The notes under the pieces: generated by a model
Told to the model about the DNA's origin: nothing
Databases searched by the model: none
The model's input: only the letters and a program-made list of their open reading frames with translations
In this document: positions 8,357 through 16,890 of the stretch, piece after piece
Numbering within the stretch: position 1 is the stretch's first letter
Layout of the letters: each line of letters starts with the position of its first letter
From: Fictibacillus nanhaiensis
Lineage (GTDB): Bacteria; Bacillota; Bacilli; Bacillales; Fictibacillaceae
DNA length: 64,000 nucleotides
Assembly: GCF_019801215.1 (NCBI RefSeq)
Contig: NZ_JAHVJO010000005.1
Location: 1-64,000, forward strand
Direction: 5' to 3'
Made by a program: the position numbers and the translations under genes

Positions 8357-8713
8357 TCATCCCTCCAGTTCCAGACGCAATTTATCAAGCCCCTGTTCTA
8401 AGTCAAGTGCTGTCGAAACTTCCCTCATTGAAATTCCAAGGTCAATTAATGTAATAGCAACTGCGGGCTGTATTCCTGTTAATACAACTTGCGCTCCCAT
8501 CAACTTAGACATTCTTACTACGTCACCAAGAACTTTTGCTATAAAAGAGTCAATCATGTCAACGGAAGTTAAATCGATAACAACTCCCTTTGCCCCTGTA
8601 TCATGAATTTTATTTAACAGATCTTCTTGAAACTGAAGGGCTGTCTGATCATCCATCTCAACTTGGATCGTAATTAATAAATATTCATGTAATTTTAAAA
8701 TAGGAATCCTCAT
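8357..8713 (-). CDS. rsbS: RsbS stressosome scaffold (STAS)
   Basis: A 118-residue single STAS domain protein. The phospho-site region reads [16 protein letters not shown] with Ser at about residue 56, equivalent to B. subtilis Ser59. It co-assembles with RsbR paralogues into the stressosome that holds RsbT. Located between rsbR and rsbT with tight spacing. Confidence 0.95.
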   Translation of the reverse strand: MRIPILKLHEYLLITIQVEMDDQTALQFQEDLLNKIHDTGAKGVVIDLTSVDMIDSFIAKVLGDVVRMSKLMGAQVVLTGIQPAVAITLIDLGISMREVSTALDLEQGLDKLRLELEG

Positions 8714-8729
8714 TTTATCTTCTCACTCC

Positions 8730-9566
8730 CTATTTGTTGCTTATTAGTTGCTGGTTCGTTATTTCCAATGCATTTTCCATACCTTTTTGCAGTGTGCTTT
8801 TCGTAGGGAATTGACTTAAATCAATACCTAAGCTAACGATCGTTTGTGCGATCTCAGGACGAATACCAACAAGTATACAAGTAGAACCAAGCAAACGAAC
8901 AGCATCTGCAGCTTGTATAATGTGATGCGCCACCATTGTATCAACGACAGGTACGCCTGTAATATCAATCAATACTACCTCTGAACGATACTTGATTACA
9001 CCGTTCAATAGGTTTTCCATAATTAACTTCGCGCGCTCTGTATCGATCGAACCAATAAGAGGCATGACACTAATATTTTGAAATACAGGAATGAGTGGAG
9101 CAGAAAGTTCCAATAACGCTGTTTTTTGTATCGATACCGTTCTTTCCCAAATTTGAGAAGAGTTTTCTACGACACGATTTAAGATTGGGTCTAACCATCT
9201 GTCAATTTCACGATAGACAGCGGCCAACTTTTCCTTATCACTTTCTGTTTCTACTAATAGGTTTAGAATAACCCGGCGTGCCGCTTGGAGTCCTTGCGTT
9301 AAATAGCGCAACGGCAATCCTGTATGAAGCACCTGATCAAAAAATTGATCCAGCGTGCCGTCTTTCGATATATCGTGATAGTTAATGTGCTTAATTAATA
9401 ACTCAAAAAATTGCTGGTCTATTTCCTCACTTAATTTCAGAGTAGTTATAGCTCCAGCTAATTCTTTTTCTTTAAAAATATTGACTTCATTAAGCCAATT
9501 GTTTTTAAGGGTTTCTTGATTTTCATTAATCATCTGTACAATCAAGTTGTCCAATTTACCTTGCAC
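8730..9566 (-). CDS. rsbR: RsbR stressosome sensor (RsbRA type)
   Basis: A 278-residue protein with an N-terminal non-haem globin-like sensor domain (about 1-150), a linker with LELSAPLIPVFQNISVMPLIGSIDTERA, and a C-terminal STAS domain with VDTMVAHHIIQAADAVR. The two threonines phosphorylated by RsbT in B. subtilis (in IDTER and VDTMV) are conserved. The longest frame starts at GTG; a TTG four codons later is an equally possible start, since neither has ideal spacing from the GGGGG stretch. Confidence 0.94.
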   Translation of the reverse strand: MQGKLDNLIVQMINENQETLKNNWLNEVNIFKEKELAGAITTLKLSEEIDQQFFELLIKHINYHDISKDGTLDQFFDQVLHTGLPLRYLTQGLQAARRVILNLLVETESDKEKLAAVYREIDRWLDPILNRVVENSSQIWERTVSIQKTALLELSAPLIPVFQNISVMPLIGSIDTERAKLIMENLLNGVIKYRSEVVLIDITGVPVVDTMVAHHIIQAADAVRLLGSTCILVGIRPEIAQTIVSLGIDLSQFPTKSTLQKGMENALEITNQQLISNK

Positions 9567-9704
9567 CCCCGCTACATAGTATCAATTCTATTATTTCATT
9601 TATATAAATTTTCTGCAATGATTAGTCTTTTTCTAACTTTGGATATATAACCCATGCAGAACAAAGTTAAACATGTATTTTTTTCCAGTAAAAATAATTA
9701 AAAT

Positions 9705-9735
9705 AAAAAACCGCCAGACATGCTGTCAGACAGTT
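9705..9735 (-). terminator. terminator after mazF
   Basis: Minus strand: AACTGTCTGAC pairs with GTCTGGCGGTT (one mismatch), followed by a T run. It separates the mazEF unit from the sigB operon. Confidence 0.75.
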
Positions 9736-9762
9736 TCCCAGTTTGTGATATGAAAATGTTAA

Positions 9763-10113
9763 CTAAAAATCGACCAGACCAGTACTGATCTGTAATGCGT
9801 CGTCTACCCTGCGCATCATGTCTTCATCCAGCTGTGTTATTTTATCTGTTAGTCTTTGCTTGTCGATCGTTCTAATCTGTTCAAGCAAAATAACTGAATC
9901 CCGTTCAAAGCCGTATTTTTTAGAATCTATTTCAACATGAGTTGGTAGTTTTGCTTTTTGTATTTGGGCTGTGATTGCAGCAACAATTACTGTAGGGCTA
10001 AAACGGTTTCCAATATCATTCTGGATTATCAGTACAGGGCGAATGCCGCCTTGTTCTGAACCAACTACCGGTGAAAGATCTGCAAAGTAAACGTCTCCGC
10101 GTTTGACTATCAA
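9763..10113 (-). CDS. ndoA: MazF-type endoribonuclease toxin (EndoA)
   Basis: A 116-residue MazF toxin starting [20 protein letters not shown], nearly identical to B. subtilis EndoA, which cuts single-stranded RNA at UACAU. The catalytic region includes the conserved RGDVYFADL and the Thr in AAITAQ. The start is TTG, 3 nt after the stop of its antitoxin, an arrangement that limits toxin yield relative to antitoxin. Confidence 0.96.
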   Translation of the reverse strand: MIVKRGDVYFADLSPVVGSEQGGIRPVLIIQNDIGNRFSPTVIVAAITAQIQKAKLPTHVEIDSKKYGFERDSVILLEQIRTIDKQRLTDKITQLDEDMMRRVDDALQISTGLVDF

Positions 10114-10116
10114 GGA

Positions 10117-10398
10117 CTACACCCCGCTAACTAAGCGGTCCAAGGTATGATCGGCTTCCTCCTCTAACATAAATGCTTCTGAGGCAATCGTTAGATTGAT
10201 CTTTGCCATTTCCATGTAACCTTGTCTCATCTCATCACGAAACTGACGTTTGTTCTTCCGCTCACGAAGAAACATTTCAGTAGCTTGATGGATAAATTCG
10301 CTGCGGTCCAAATTTTCCTTTTTAATGACACGATCTACCTCACTCAGCAATTTTTGAGGAAGACTAATGACGATTCTTTTTGTGTTCAATTCGGACAC
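10117..10398 (-). CDS. ndoAI: MazE-type antitoxin (ribbon-helix-helix)
   Basis: A 93-residue protein with an N-terminal ribbon-helix-helix motif (KRIVISLPQKLLSEVDRVIKKENL) for DNA binding and an acidic C-terminal tail that wraps the toxin. It neutralises the downstream MazF and presumably represses the pair. GTG start after GGAGGTGTAGGTT. Placed between alr and ndoA as in B. subtilis. Confidence 0.94.
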   Translation of the reverse strand: MSELNTKRIVISLPQKLLSEVDRVIKKENLDRSEFIHQATEMFLRERKNKRQFRDEMRQGYMEMAKINLTIASEAFMLEEEADHTLDRLVSGV

Positions 10399-10539
10399 AA
10401 CCTACACCTCCAGCGCAAAGCTATACTACGATCAAGTTCCTTTTAACCACATATAATCTTATCACTACAAAATACCATTTGCAAAGCGATTTCAAAGTAT
10501 TTATTCTACAAAGTTTTTAATAGTCCTTCTAATATTCTG

Positions 10540-11712
10540 CTAAAAATTTAGAATTACATTCATATTTTCTGAAATTCGACCATTTTTCACAAAAACCCTC
10601 GGCACTCGTGCTGAAATTAAACACGGTATTTCATAATTTATCGTTTTTGCTAATGAAGCAATTTCATCCATTTCGATTCTTTCATCCTGCTGTACCCCTA
10701 TTAAGGTCGCTTTTTCACCAACATCCATCTTAAAAGGAAGTCTAACCATGCACTGGTCCATGCAGATTCGTCCTATTATCGGCAGCCGTTCACCCTTCAT
10801 GAGTACATGTGCACCTGGTGATAGTCTTCTTTGCCAGCCATCGGCATAGCCGATCGGAAGAGTACCTACCCACTCATCTTCTTTTGCAATATAAGTAGCT
10901 CCATAACTTACAGTATCTCCAGCCGCCAATTTTTTAACATGAATCAGCTGAGAGTGAAGACTAAATGCTTCTTCTAACGGGAACGGAAGCTTTTTTTTCA
11001 TCTCCATCGATGGCGATAGCCCATACATACTAATACCTAGTCGAACAAGATTAAAAGGTCCTTCAACTTTACGCAACGCGGCAGCACTATTGGCACTATG
11101 AATAAGTTTAGGCTTACACCCCAAAGTGTGTAGTATACCCAATTGATTTATGAACCTCTTTCTTTGTTCCTCAAACAATTTAGAATCCCATTCATCTGCT
11201 GTTGCAAAATGAGTAAAGACACCCTCTAGAACAACATAAGGAGTCTTACGAATGAGAAGTGCCGCTTCGTGAAGCTCCTCTTCCCCTATTATCCCTACAC
11301 GCCCCATTCCCGTATCAAGCTTTAAATGAATGTTTAATGGCTTTTCTTCTTTCTCCATATAAGCTGAAGCTTCAATCAACCATTCTTTTTGAAAAACGGT
11401 TACGCTCACTTCATTTTGCACCGCAAGACTAACATATTCAGGACGAATCCGGTTCATAACTAAAATTGGTTCAGAAACCCCCTGCTTTCTTAAAGCTAGT
11501 GCTTCATCAAGCATGGCCACGGCAAGATATTCTGCGCCTGATTCAATAGCTGTAACTGCCGTTTGATAGGCTCCATGCCCATATCCATTCGCTTTAACAA
11601 CAGCCATAATCTTCTGATCAGGGAGGTGCGCTTTGAATGATTTAACATTCTTGCTTATATTGTCTAAATTTATTTCAGCCCATGTATCTCGATAAAATTG
11701 ATGTTTGTCCAT
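10540..11712 (-). CDS. alr: alanine racemase
   Basis: A 390-residue fold-type III PLP enzyme interconverting L- and D-alanine for peptidoglycan. The PLP lysine lies in MAVVKANGYGHGA (Lys40). The second half contains the catalytic tyrosine region VSYGATYIAKEDEWVGTLPIGYADG and the conserved RICMDQCMV. ATG after GGAGGCAATAAAAC. Position upstream of mazEF is the usual Bacillus arrangement. Confidence 0.96.
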   Translation of the reverse strand: MDKHQFYRDTWAEINLDNISKNVKSFKAHLPDQKIMAVVKANGYGHGAYQTAVTAIESGAEYLAVAMLDEALALRKQGVSEPILVMNRIRPEYVSLAVQNEVSVTVFQKEWLIEASAYMEKEEKPLNIHLKLDTGMGRVGIIGEEELHEAALLIRKTPYVVLEGVFTHFATADEWDSKLFEEQRKRFINQLGILHTLGCKPKLIHSANSAAALRKVEGPFNLVRLGISMYGLSPSMEMKKKLPFPLEEAFSLHSQLIHVKKLAAGDTVSYGATYIAKEDEWVGTLPIGYADGWQRRLSPGAHVLMKGERLPIIGRICMDQCMVRLPFKMDVGEKATLIGVQQDERIEMDEIASLAKTINYEIPCLISARVPRVFVKNGRISENMNVILNF

Positions 11713-11783
11713 GTTTTATTGCCTCCCTGAAAACTGCGGGTAATTGCCTTTTATTTTAACCGTTAAGAATGAATTATGTAAGT

Positions 11784-11812
11784 AAAAAACAGGCTAGCAT
11801 ATTGCCAGCCTG
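11784..11812 (-). terminator. terminator of the ydcC-like gene
   Basis: Minus strand: CAGGCTGGCA/TGCTAGCCTG, 10-bp stem with an ATA loop, followed by a run of T. Confidence 0.85.
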
Positions 11813-11837
11813 CTCAAAGATTGTGTTTATTAATGAA

Positions 11838-12851
11838 TTATTTTATAGCTTCTCCATAAACCGATCTTGCAATAGCCATTAATTCTTCTGGACCTAAGTT
11901 GTTGGATGCAAGGAAGTAATCAACTCCATTGTAGTTCCATGTCACTGACTGTTCTGTCATTGCCCCTACTGTAAATCCGAGGTCAACTGGCTCACCGTTT
12001 GGCATTGTTAGCCTTGAGGCGGTCTCTACAGCCGTGTTTTTCTGCTGCATGAGTGTAAATGATTTCTCCTCTTCTGCATCGGCATAGTTCATAACCACTT
12101 TAGCGTCATCTTCTTCTGAGGACACTTCTCTTTCATTAACCAGATTCAGATTCGCTGTATATGTTGGATAAAATACTTCAAACTCTTCATCTGCTCCTGA
12201 AAATGTAGGAATTTCAAATTGTGCACTCGACATGTTTTTTTCCATATCAAACGCGTTCTTATCAAACTTCGCATTAAATTTAACTTTAGAGAAATCCAGT
12301 CTCACAAGCTCTTTTTGATCCTGGTCCATGATACGAACCTGTGTAGGATCTAAATCTTTGTTTAACGTGATTTCTTGCTGATACAAATTTTTATTTTGGT
12401 AATTAGTTTTCGTATGGAACACATAGCTTTTCTCTTTTGATTTAAATCCTCGGTCAGTATCGTTCAAAATATCTGAGATAAGAGACTGGAACAAATAGAC
12501 TTGACTATTGTTTTCCGGCCAGTCACTCTGAAAACGGAAGCTTTTGTTTAGAGCGGGCGTTAAAACGAAAACTCCATCATTATTTCGCAAGATCATCTGA
12601 CTTTGGTCTTTTTCAGCATTCTTTAAGCTGACACGGTAAAAATCTGGCTTCTTGTGCCAAATTTCCAGATCATATGTCAGTGGCTTTTCTCCTGTGTTTA
12701 ATGTCATCTTGGCTTCGGCTTTATAGCCTGTCATCTTTTCCATTCTCTCTTCTAAAGAGTCCAGAACATCACTCTGGCTTTGTTCACCACACGCCGACAG
12801 AACGAGTAAAGTCATGAACGCCGTCAAAATAATTGACAGTGTTTTTTTCAT
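11838..12851 (-). CDS. LolA/YdcC-like lipoprotein
   Basis: A 337-residue secreted lipoprotein: signal peptide MKKTLSIILTAFMTLLVLSA followed by Cys (lipobox LSAC). The mature part resembles YdcC/LolA-like outer-surface proteins, with regions resembling MucB/RseB lipid-binding folds (KAEAKMTLNTGEKPLTYDLEIW and late LASNNLGPEELMAIARS). The exact function is not known. The ATG follows AAAGGGGATGGC; the frame can be read from a TTG 24 nt upstream but without a ribosome site. ydcC lies between alr and acpS in B. subtilis too. Confidence 0.88.
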   Translation of the reverse strand: MKKTLSIILTAFMTLLVLSACGEQSQSDVLDSLEERMEKMTGYKAEAKMTLNTGEKPLTYDLEIWHKKPDFYRVSLKNAEKDQSQMILRNNDGVFVLTPALNKSFRFQSDWPENNSQVYLFQSLISDILNDTDRGFKSKEKSYVFHTKTNYQNKNLYQQEITLNKDLDPTQVRIMDQDQKELVRLDFSKVKFNAKFDKNAFDMEKNMSSAQFEIPTFSGADEEFEVFYPTYTANLNLVNEREVSSEEDDAKVVMNYADAEEEKSFTLMQQKNTAVETASRLTMPNGEPVDLGFTVGAMTEQSVTWNYNGVDYFLASNNLGPEELMAIARSVYGEAIK

Positions 12852-12976
12852 CTTTTGCCATCCCCTTTGTCCCAAAGTAATTTCGACATTGAAGGGGGTA
12901 CAAACTCTGCATGAAGCAAAGGACTGCCCCTTCTACCGCATTACAATATATGAGACAACCCTGGACATTATGCAGA

Positions 12977-13336
12977 CTAGCTTGACGAGCTTTCTAAAAT
13001 AACTTGTGCTACAGCATATTCCTTCGTATGAGAAATAGATAGGTGGCATAAATAAGGATAAGGAGAAGTGATAAAGGGTTTGCCTTTACGATCTGCTTTA
13101 ATTTCGATGTCCTGCCAAGACAGCTCTACTCCGATCCCTACTCCAAGGGCTTTTGCCATGGCTTCCTTTGCCGCGAACCTTCCAGCAAGGTACTCAAATT
13201 TTCTATTGCCACTTAATGAATGAAACCTCTTTTGTTCAAACGGAGTTAAGATTCGCTCTTGAAAACGTGGTTGATGGATAGCCACTTGTTTGATTCGTTT
13301 CAATTCGATGATATCGATTCCTGTTCCTACAATCAT
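12977..13336 (-). CDS. acpS: holo-[acyl-carrier-protein] synthase
   Basis: A 119-residue phosphopantetheinyl transferase that moves 4'-phosphopantetheine from CoA to acyl carrier protein. It has the family start MIVGTGIDIIELKRI (Asp8 binds Mg) and AGRFAAKEAMAKALG with the catalytic Glu and Lys, then LSISHTKEYAVA. Length is normal. ATG after AAAGGAG. Confidence 0.96.
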   Translation of the reverse strand: MIVGTGIDIIELKRIKQVAIHQPRFQERILTPFEQKRFHSLSGNRKFEYLAGRFAAKEAMAKALGVGIGVELSWQDIEIKADRKGKPFITSPYPYLCHLSISHTKEYAVAQVILESSSS

Positions 13337-13449
13337 TATGAAAACTCCTTTACAGCTATATCTTTCGCCCTATTACTCTTCACATGGTAAACTTAAGGAA
13401 GACGATTTGTTATGTACAAAACTCCATATACAAAGGGTGATTACTTCAT

Positions 13450-14058
13450 ATGTTTATAAGAGATGAAAGCTTTCGAACCTTTACTCGACGCTATCCTATC
13501 GTTACATTTTTGATCGCAACTCATATTCTCGTGTTTCTTCTTATTAATTTTACTCCTTTTCGGACCTCTTTGTATCATTTGTTGGTCGGCTCCAATTATT
13601 ACATTGCTGCAGGAGAATATTGGCGGCTATTTACCCCCATTATTACCCATGAAGCTGTTGGCCATTTAGTGTTTAATTCTTTTTCTTTAGTACTATTCGG
13701 TCCTGCGCTTGAGCGCATTCTTGGTAAATCCCGTTTTTTATTTGGTTATGTCGGTGCCGGTTTGATCGCCAACATCGCTACTCTCTTATTGCTGCCTTTA
13801 TCGTATGCGCACATTGGGGCTTCAGGATCTATTTTCGGTCTGTTCGGCATCTATGTTTATATGCTTTATAACCACCGGCAATATATCGATAGAGCGAATA
13901 CACAAATTCTTTTAGTTGTTCTAGGTATCAGTTTAGTCTCTACGTTCCTAAATGAAAGAATAAACGTGATGGGTCATCTCTTTGGTTTGATTGGGGGAGC
14001 TGCACTCGCTCCGATTATTTTAGCTTCGCTGCACCGCAGCAAAAAAAACAAATACTAA
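13450..14058 (+). CDS. rhomboid family intramembrane serine protease (YdcA type)
   Basis: A 202-residue membrane protein with six predicted hydrophobic segments. The catalytic Ser is in GASGSIFGLFG (GxSG) and the catalytic His in NVMGHLFGLIGGA. A His-containing HEAVGHLVFNSFSLVLFG loop precedes these. Rhomboids cleave transmembrane substrates; the target here is unknown. ATG after AAAGGGTGATTACTTCAT. It is divergent from acpS, as ydcA is in B. subtilis. Confidence 0.93.
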   Translation: MFIRDESFRTFTRRYPIVTFLIATHILVFLLINFTPFRTSLYHLLVGSNYYIAAGEYWRLFTPIITHEAVGHLVFNSFSLVLFGPALERILGKSRFLFGYVGAGLIANIATLLLLPLSYAHIGASGSIFGLFGIYVYMLYNHRQYIDRANTQILLVVLGISLVSTFLNERINVMGHLFGLIGGAALAPIILASLHRSKKNKY

Positions 14059-14070
14059 TACCCATGCAAA

Positions 14071-14098
14071 AACACCTCCGAATATAGAGGTGTTTTTT
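14071..14098. terminator. bidirectional terminator
   Basis: AACACCTC/GAGGTGTT stem with T runs on both sides, between the convergent rhomboid and STAS genes. Confidence 0.85.
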
Positions 14099-14104
14099 GT
14101 ATGC

Positions 14105-14857
14105 TTATTGTCCAAACAGAACATCCTTTAATGATGTTTCGAAATATACGGGCCAATCCACATCAAACGTATTGAGCTGTCTTGCATGTTTAGGTTTTAC
14201 GCCGATAATCTGTACAGGTTTCCCGTTCATGTATTGCAGCATTCGAAAAAGTTCGCTCAATTTTTGCACGCCGGCTTCATCTATTTCTCCAGTAGCAGAT
14301 AGATCAAAGAATATGTCTTCGTATTGTCCTTCATATGCTGCCTTCAACGTATTTCCGGTAACGGTTACCATCTTGGTTTCGGTTATGTCACCGAATAAAG
14401 GGACGAAAGCCATCTTTTCAGAAATCGGAATCAACGGTCCAGAGAGCTCGTCTAACCGCTTCATCGCTTCTTCTAAAGCTTCTTTCTTCTCAAAAAGCTC
14501 AAAATCTGTAGAAGCCAACCTCATTCTGAGGTCTAAAAGCTTTTCCTCAAGACCTTTCACATTCGTACCTGTAGGAATTAAGACGATATGCGCAAATCCT
14601 TCAGCATCCCAGGAGATGTGAATATCGCATAAAACGAAAGGATGATCTTTCCCCTTAACGTTCGCTTCAAACCTTTTCTCCCCTTGAAAAGGCATCATAT
14701 ATTTTAAGAGCTTATTGTGGCTCTCCTCATCAAAACAATCGTGAAGTCTCTCAACATCTTCATTTAAAAGATCTCTCGCTTTTTGTGACATACTTTGGAC
14801 TACGCCGTCTTTATTTATTTTTAAGTAGGGTACGGGTAATGCCTCGGTCATTATCAC
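14105..14857 (-). CDS. PAS-STAS protein, RsbR-like co-antagonist
   Basis: A 250-residue protein with an N-terminal PAS-like segment (PVPYLKINKDGVVQSMSQKA to about residue 105), a coiled linker (LRMRLASTDFELFEKKEALEEAMKRLDELSGPLIPI) and a C-terminal STAS domain. The linker end SGPLIPISEKMAFVPLFGDIT parallels the junction of RsbR (SAPLIPVFQNI-VMPLIGSID). That suggests a divergent stressosome subunit. The RsbR phospho-threonines are not obvious (GDITETK, EIDEAGVQK). GTG start overlaps the stop of the cobalamin-binding gene by 4 nt. Confidence 0.8.
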   Translation of the reverse strand: MIMTEALPVPYLKINKDGVVQSMSQKARDLLNEDVERLHDCFDEESHNKLLKYMMPFQGEKRFEANVKGKDHPFVLCDIHISWDAEGFAHIVLIPTGTNVKGLEEKLLDLRMRLASTDFELFEKKEALEEAMKRLDELSGPLIPISEKMAFVPLFGDITETKMVTVTGNTLKAAYEGQYEDIFFDLSATGEIDEAGVQKLSELFRMLQYMNGKPVQIIGVKPKHARQLNTFDVDWPVYFETSLKDVLFGQ

Positions 14858-15495
14858 GCATTAATCCTCTTTTCTGTATACTCATTCAGCCATTGTTCTG
14901 CTTGATTAAGATTCTTAATGATGATTGCTTGATTATTCGCATAAGGCTCCAGGTCGTATTTTTCTGTCAGCCTTCCACCTATTAAAATAGAAGGTTTGTG
15001 CGGCAATGCAGCTAATGTACGGACATAGTTTTTCAACACCGGCAAATTATAAACAATTGATACTGAGAGGCCAATCACTTGCGGTTTCAATTGCAGCGCT
15101 GACTTTAGTGCGTACTCTAACGGCAAGCTGGCGCCATAATATTTTGTTTCCCACCCTTTTTCTTGAAATAGGCTGTTAATCATCTTAATTCCCAGATAGT
15201 GTTCTTCCCCTTGTAAACAAAAAAACATCGCTTTTTTGTTTACGCTTTTTTCTCCTGATACTAGGAAAAGTCTTGAAAGCACAAAGTCACAAACCCCTGT
15301 TGCCAAATGTTCGTCAGCTACAGAGATTTCGTTATTTTCCCAAAGATCCCCAATCAGATACATAGCTGGAGTAAACAGGTCCCGAAATAAAACCATCTTA
15401 TCCTGGTTCGGTTGTTGCTTGATAAAATTCATTGCCTCAGCATGATCGCCTTCTAAAAACAATCGGGCCAGTTTTTCAGCATCTGAAATCGCCAT
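14854..15495 (-). CDS. CarH-like cobalamin-binding sensor without DNA-binding domain
   Basis: A 213-residue protein: N-terminal four-helix cap (B12-binding_2 type, about 1-85), then a Rossmann-like B12 domain. The cap has W-x9-EH (LWENNEISVADEHLATG), the signature of adenosylcobalamin photoreceptors of the CarH group. The lower-ligand motif is E-x-H-x2-G (GEEHYLGIK), then GLSVS and a late GG (LIGGRL). The residue after Trp is Glu, where CarH has the His that forms the light-state ligand. No MerR-type DNA-binding domain is present. Overlaps the STAS gene, so the output is probably protein-protein. Confidence 0.82.
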   Translation of the reverse strand: MAISDAEKLARLFLEGDHAEAMNFIKQQPNQDKMVLFRDLFTPAMYLIGDLWENNEISVADEHLATGVCDFVLSRLFLVSGEKSVNKKAMFFCLQGEEHYLGIKMINSLFQEKGWETKYYGASLPLEYALKSALQLKPQVIGLSVSIVYNLPVLKNYVRTLAALPHKPSILIGGRLTEKYDLEPYANNQAIIIKNLNQAEQWLNEYTEKRINA

Positions 15496-15515
15496 AGGTC
15501 GACCCCTCCTCTGCT

Positions 15516-15887
15516 TTAAGTTGTTGCTGCTTTTTGTTTCAACATATCGTTTGCTTTATTTAAATAGTCCGTATAGACTTCAATTTTCGTGTGATCTGTA
15601 ATGTCTTGTTCTTCTAGTACTTTAATAATGAGTGTGAAGTTATCCACCAGATGCTCTGTTTTCATTCCGAATTTTTGTAAAATACCGTCAAGCCATAATG
15701 CATAATCGGTAAAAAAGGTGCTGTTATCTAACTCATAAGCTGTCTCTAAGTGTTTAAAGTGATGATGGTTATCTTCTATGCATTTTGCTTTACCTTTATC
15801 ACCATAGCGTTCCATAAGAGAAGGGTCTTGTTCATATATTTTCTCAGTTATTCTTTCTACCATAACATGTATGTTAATTTCCGTCAT
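15516..15887 (-). CDS. small helical protein of unknown function in sensory operon
   Basis: A 123-residue, apparently all-helical protein with no signal peptide. Distinctive stretches are LMERYGDKGKAKCIEDNHHHF, FTDYALWLDGILQKFGM and LVDNFTLI. The His-rich NHHHFKHLE segment could bind a metal or cofactor, but I do not recognise the family with confidence. It lies between the ABM monooxygenase (4-nt overlap) and the cobalamin-binding gene (20-nt gap). A role in the same sensory module is inferred from context only. Confidence 0.7.
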   Translation of the reverse strand: MTEINIHVMVERITEKIYEQDPSLMERYGDKGKAKCIEDNHHHFKHLETAYELDNSTFFTDYALWLDGILQKFGMKTEHLVDNFTLIIKVLEEQDITDHTKIEVYTDYLNKANDMLKQKAATT

Positions 15888-16189
15888 TTAGCAACAACCT
15901 TATACTGTTTTACTGTAGGAATGACTGCTGCTAATTCTTGATCTGGATATTTTTTTTCTAGGTCATGGATCTTTTTAAAATCTTCACTTCTCACCCATTT
16001 CATGTAATCTTCTTTTGTTGAAAAAATAAGCTGAACCGTCAACTCTCCTGCTCGTTTATCATTTTGTAAAAGTAAAAAATCTAAAAATCCTTCTGCTTGA
16101 TCGACGGATCTTGAACGGTTTTTATAAATGCTGATCACTTCTTCGGCTTTCTCAGTCGGTACATCAAATGTCGAAAAGACTGTGTACAT
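15884..16189 (-). CDS. ABM-domain monooxygenase, IsdG/HmoA-like
   Basis: A 101-residue ferredoxin-like alpha-beta barrel protein of the antibiotic biosynthesis monooxygenase type: MYTVFSTFDVPTEKAEEVISIYKNR, AEGFLDFLLLQND and EDYMKWVRSEDFKKIHD (W and H in the usual second-half motif). Relatives include haem-degrading IsdG/HmoA enzymes, but haem use cannot be deduced here. First gene of a four-gene unit with the helical, B12-binding and STAS proteins. Confidence 0.75.
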   Translation of the reverse strand: MYTVFSTFDVPTEKAEEVISIYKNRSRSVDQAEGFLDFLLLQNDKRAGELTVQLIFSTKEDYMKWVRSEDFKKIHDLEKKYPDQELAAVIPTVKQYKVVAK

Positions 16190-16209
16190 AGAACTATCAC
16201 CTCATGAAT

Positions 16210-16223
16210 GTATTTAAAAATAC
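16210..16223. promoter_or_regulatory. small palindrome before the ABM-B12-STAS operon
   Basis: GTATTT and AAATAC arms separated by 2 nt, between start codon and presumed promoter. It could be an operator. No consensus SigB or SigA promoter was recognised nearby. Confidence 0.25.
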
Positions 16224-16346
16224 TTAGTTGTTCATTTCATTAACTATTCAATAAAAAGAAAAACTTTCCTTCTTTTTAAATTCTCTGTTGATTGTTTAAG
16301 CCCCATAGTACATGAATAAAAGAAAGAAGTCACATAAAAGAAAAAA

Positions 16347-16368
16347 ACACCGGTGATTCACCGGTGTT
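16347..16368. terminator. bidirectional terminator
   Basis: AACACCGGTGA/TCACCGGTGTT perfect 11-bp stem flanked by A and T runs, downstream of the DinB-like gene. Confidence 0.88.
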
Positions 16369-16370
16369 TT

Positions 16371-16853
16371 TTAGTACAAATCAAACATCGTTACATCATG
16401 TTTCGTCTGTTTTAAATATGTAAATAATTGTGCTCGATGATGAAAGGCATGTGTGACGATCTCCACAAGCCACTTTGCTTGTGTCATCCCTTTTTCTGCA
16501 TAAAATGGTTTTGTTTCTTTTTGCAGGAAGTCCTCTTCAGAAAGTGAAAGAAAGTAGGATTTTAACAAATGAAACCCTTCTTCTAGAACATGGTTAAGCT
16601 CTGCAACATTCTTAGCCGCCAACTTAGTTTCTAATTTTCGGATTTCATCTTCCGGCTTTTCTTGTAAAATGGCTAAGTCAACATGCGGAATCTGTACGAG
16701 ATGGTTTGCCAATTCTAAAAAAGACCGCATATGATCTTCGGGGTGGAAGTCGTAAACGGCAGGGTCCGCTTTTTTTAACAAGTTGCTTGTCGTTCGGACA
16801 ACAACATAAAATTCTTCTAAAAGAGTTTCCGTAAAAGAAGCTGTTGCATTCAT
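16371..16853 (-). CDS. DinB-like four-helix protein
   Basis: A 160-residue protein resembling the DinB/YfiT superfamily: four-helix bundle with spaced histidines that usually hold a metal (ANHLVQIPHVD near residue 50, and VTHAFHHRAQLFTYL near the C-terminus, H-x3-H type). Such proteins are often thiol transferases or damage-inducible proteins of unknown substrate. The ATG follows GGAGGAAGAAAA; a longer frame starts 30 nt upstream without a better signal. Confidence 0.75.
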   Translation of the reverse strand: MNATASFTETLLEEFYVVVRTTSNLLKKADPAVYDFHPEDHMRSFLELANHLVQIPHVDLAILQEKPEDEIRKLETKLAAKNVAELNHVLEEGFHLLKSYFLSLSEEDFLQKETKPFYAEKGMTQAKWLVEIVTHAFHHRAQLFTYLKQTKHDVTMFDLY

Positions 16854-16890
16854 TTTTCTTCCTCCATTATGTATGTTATTCATATGTAAG

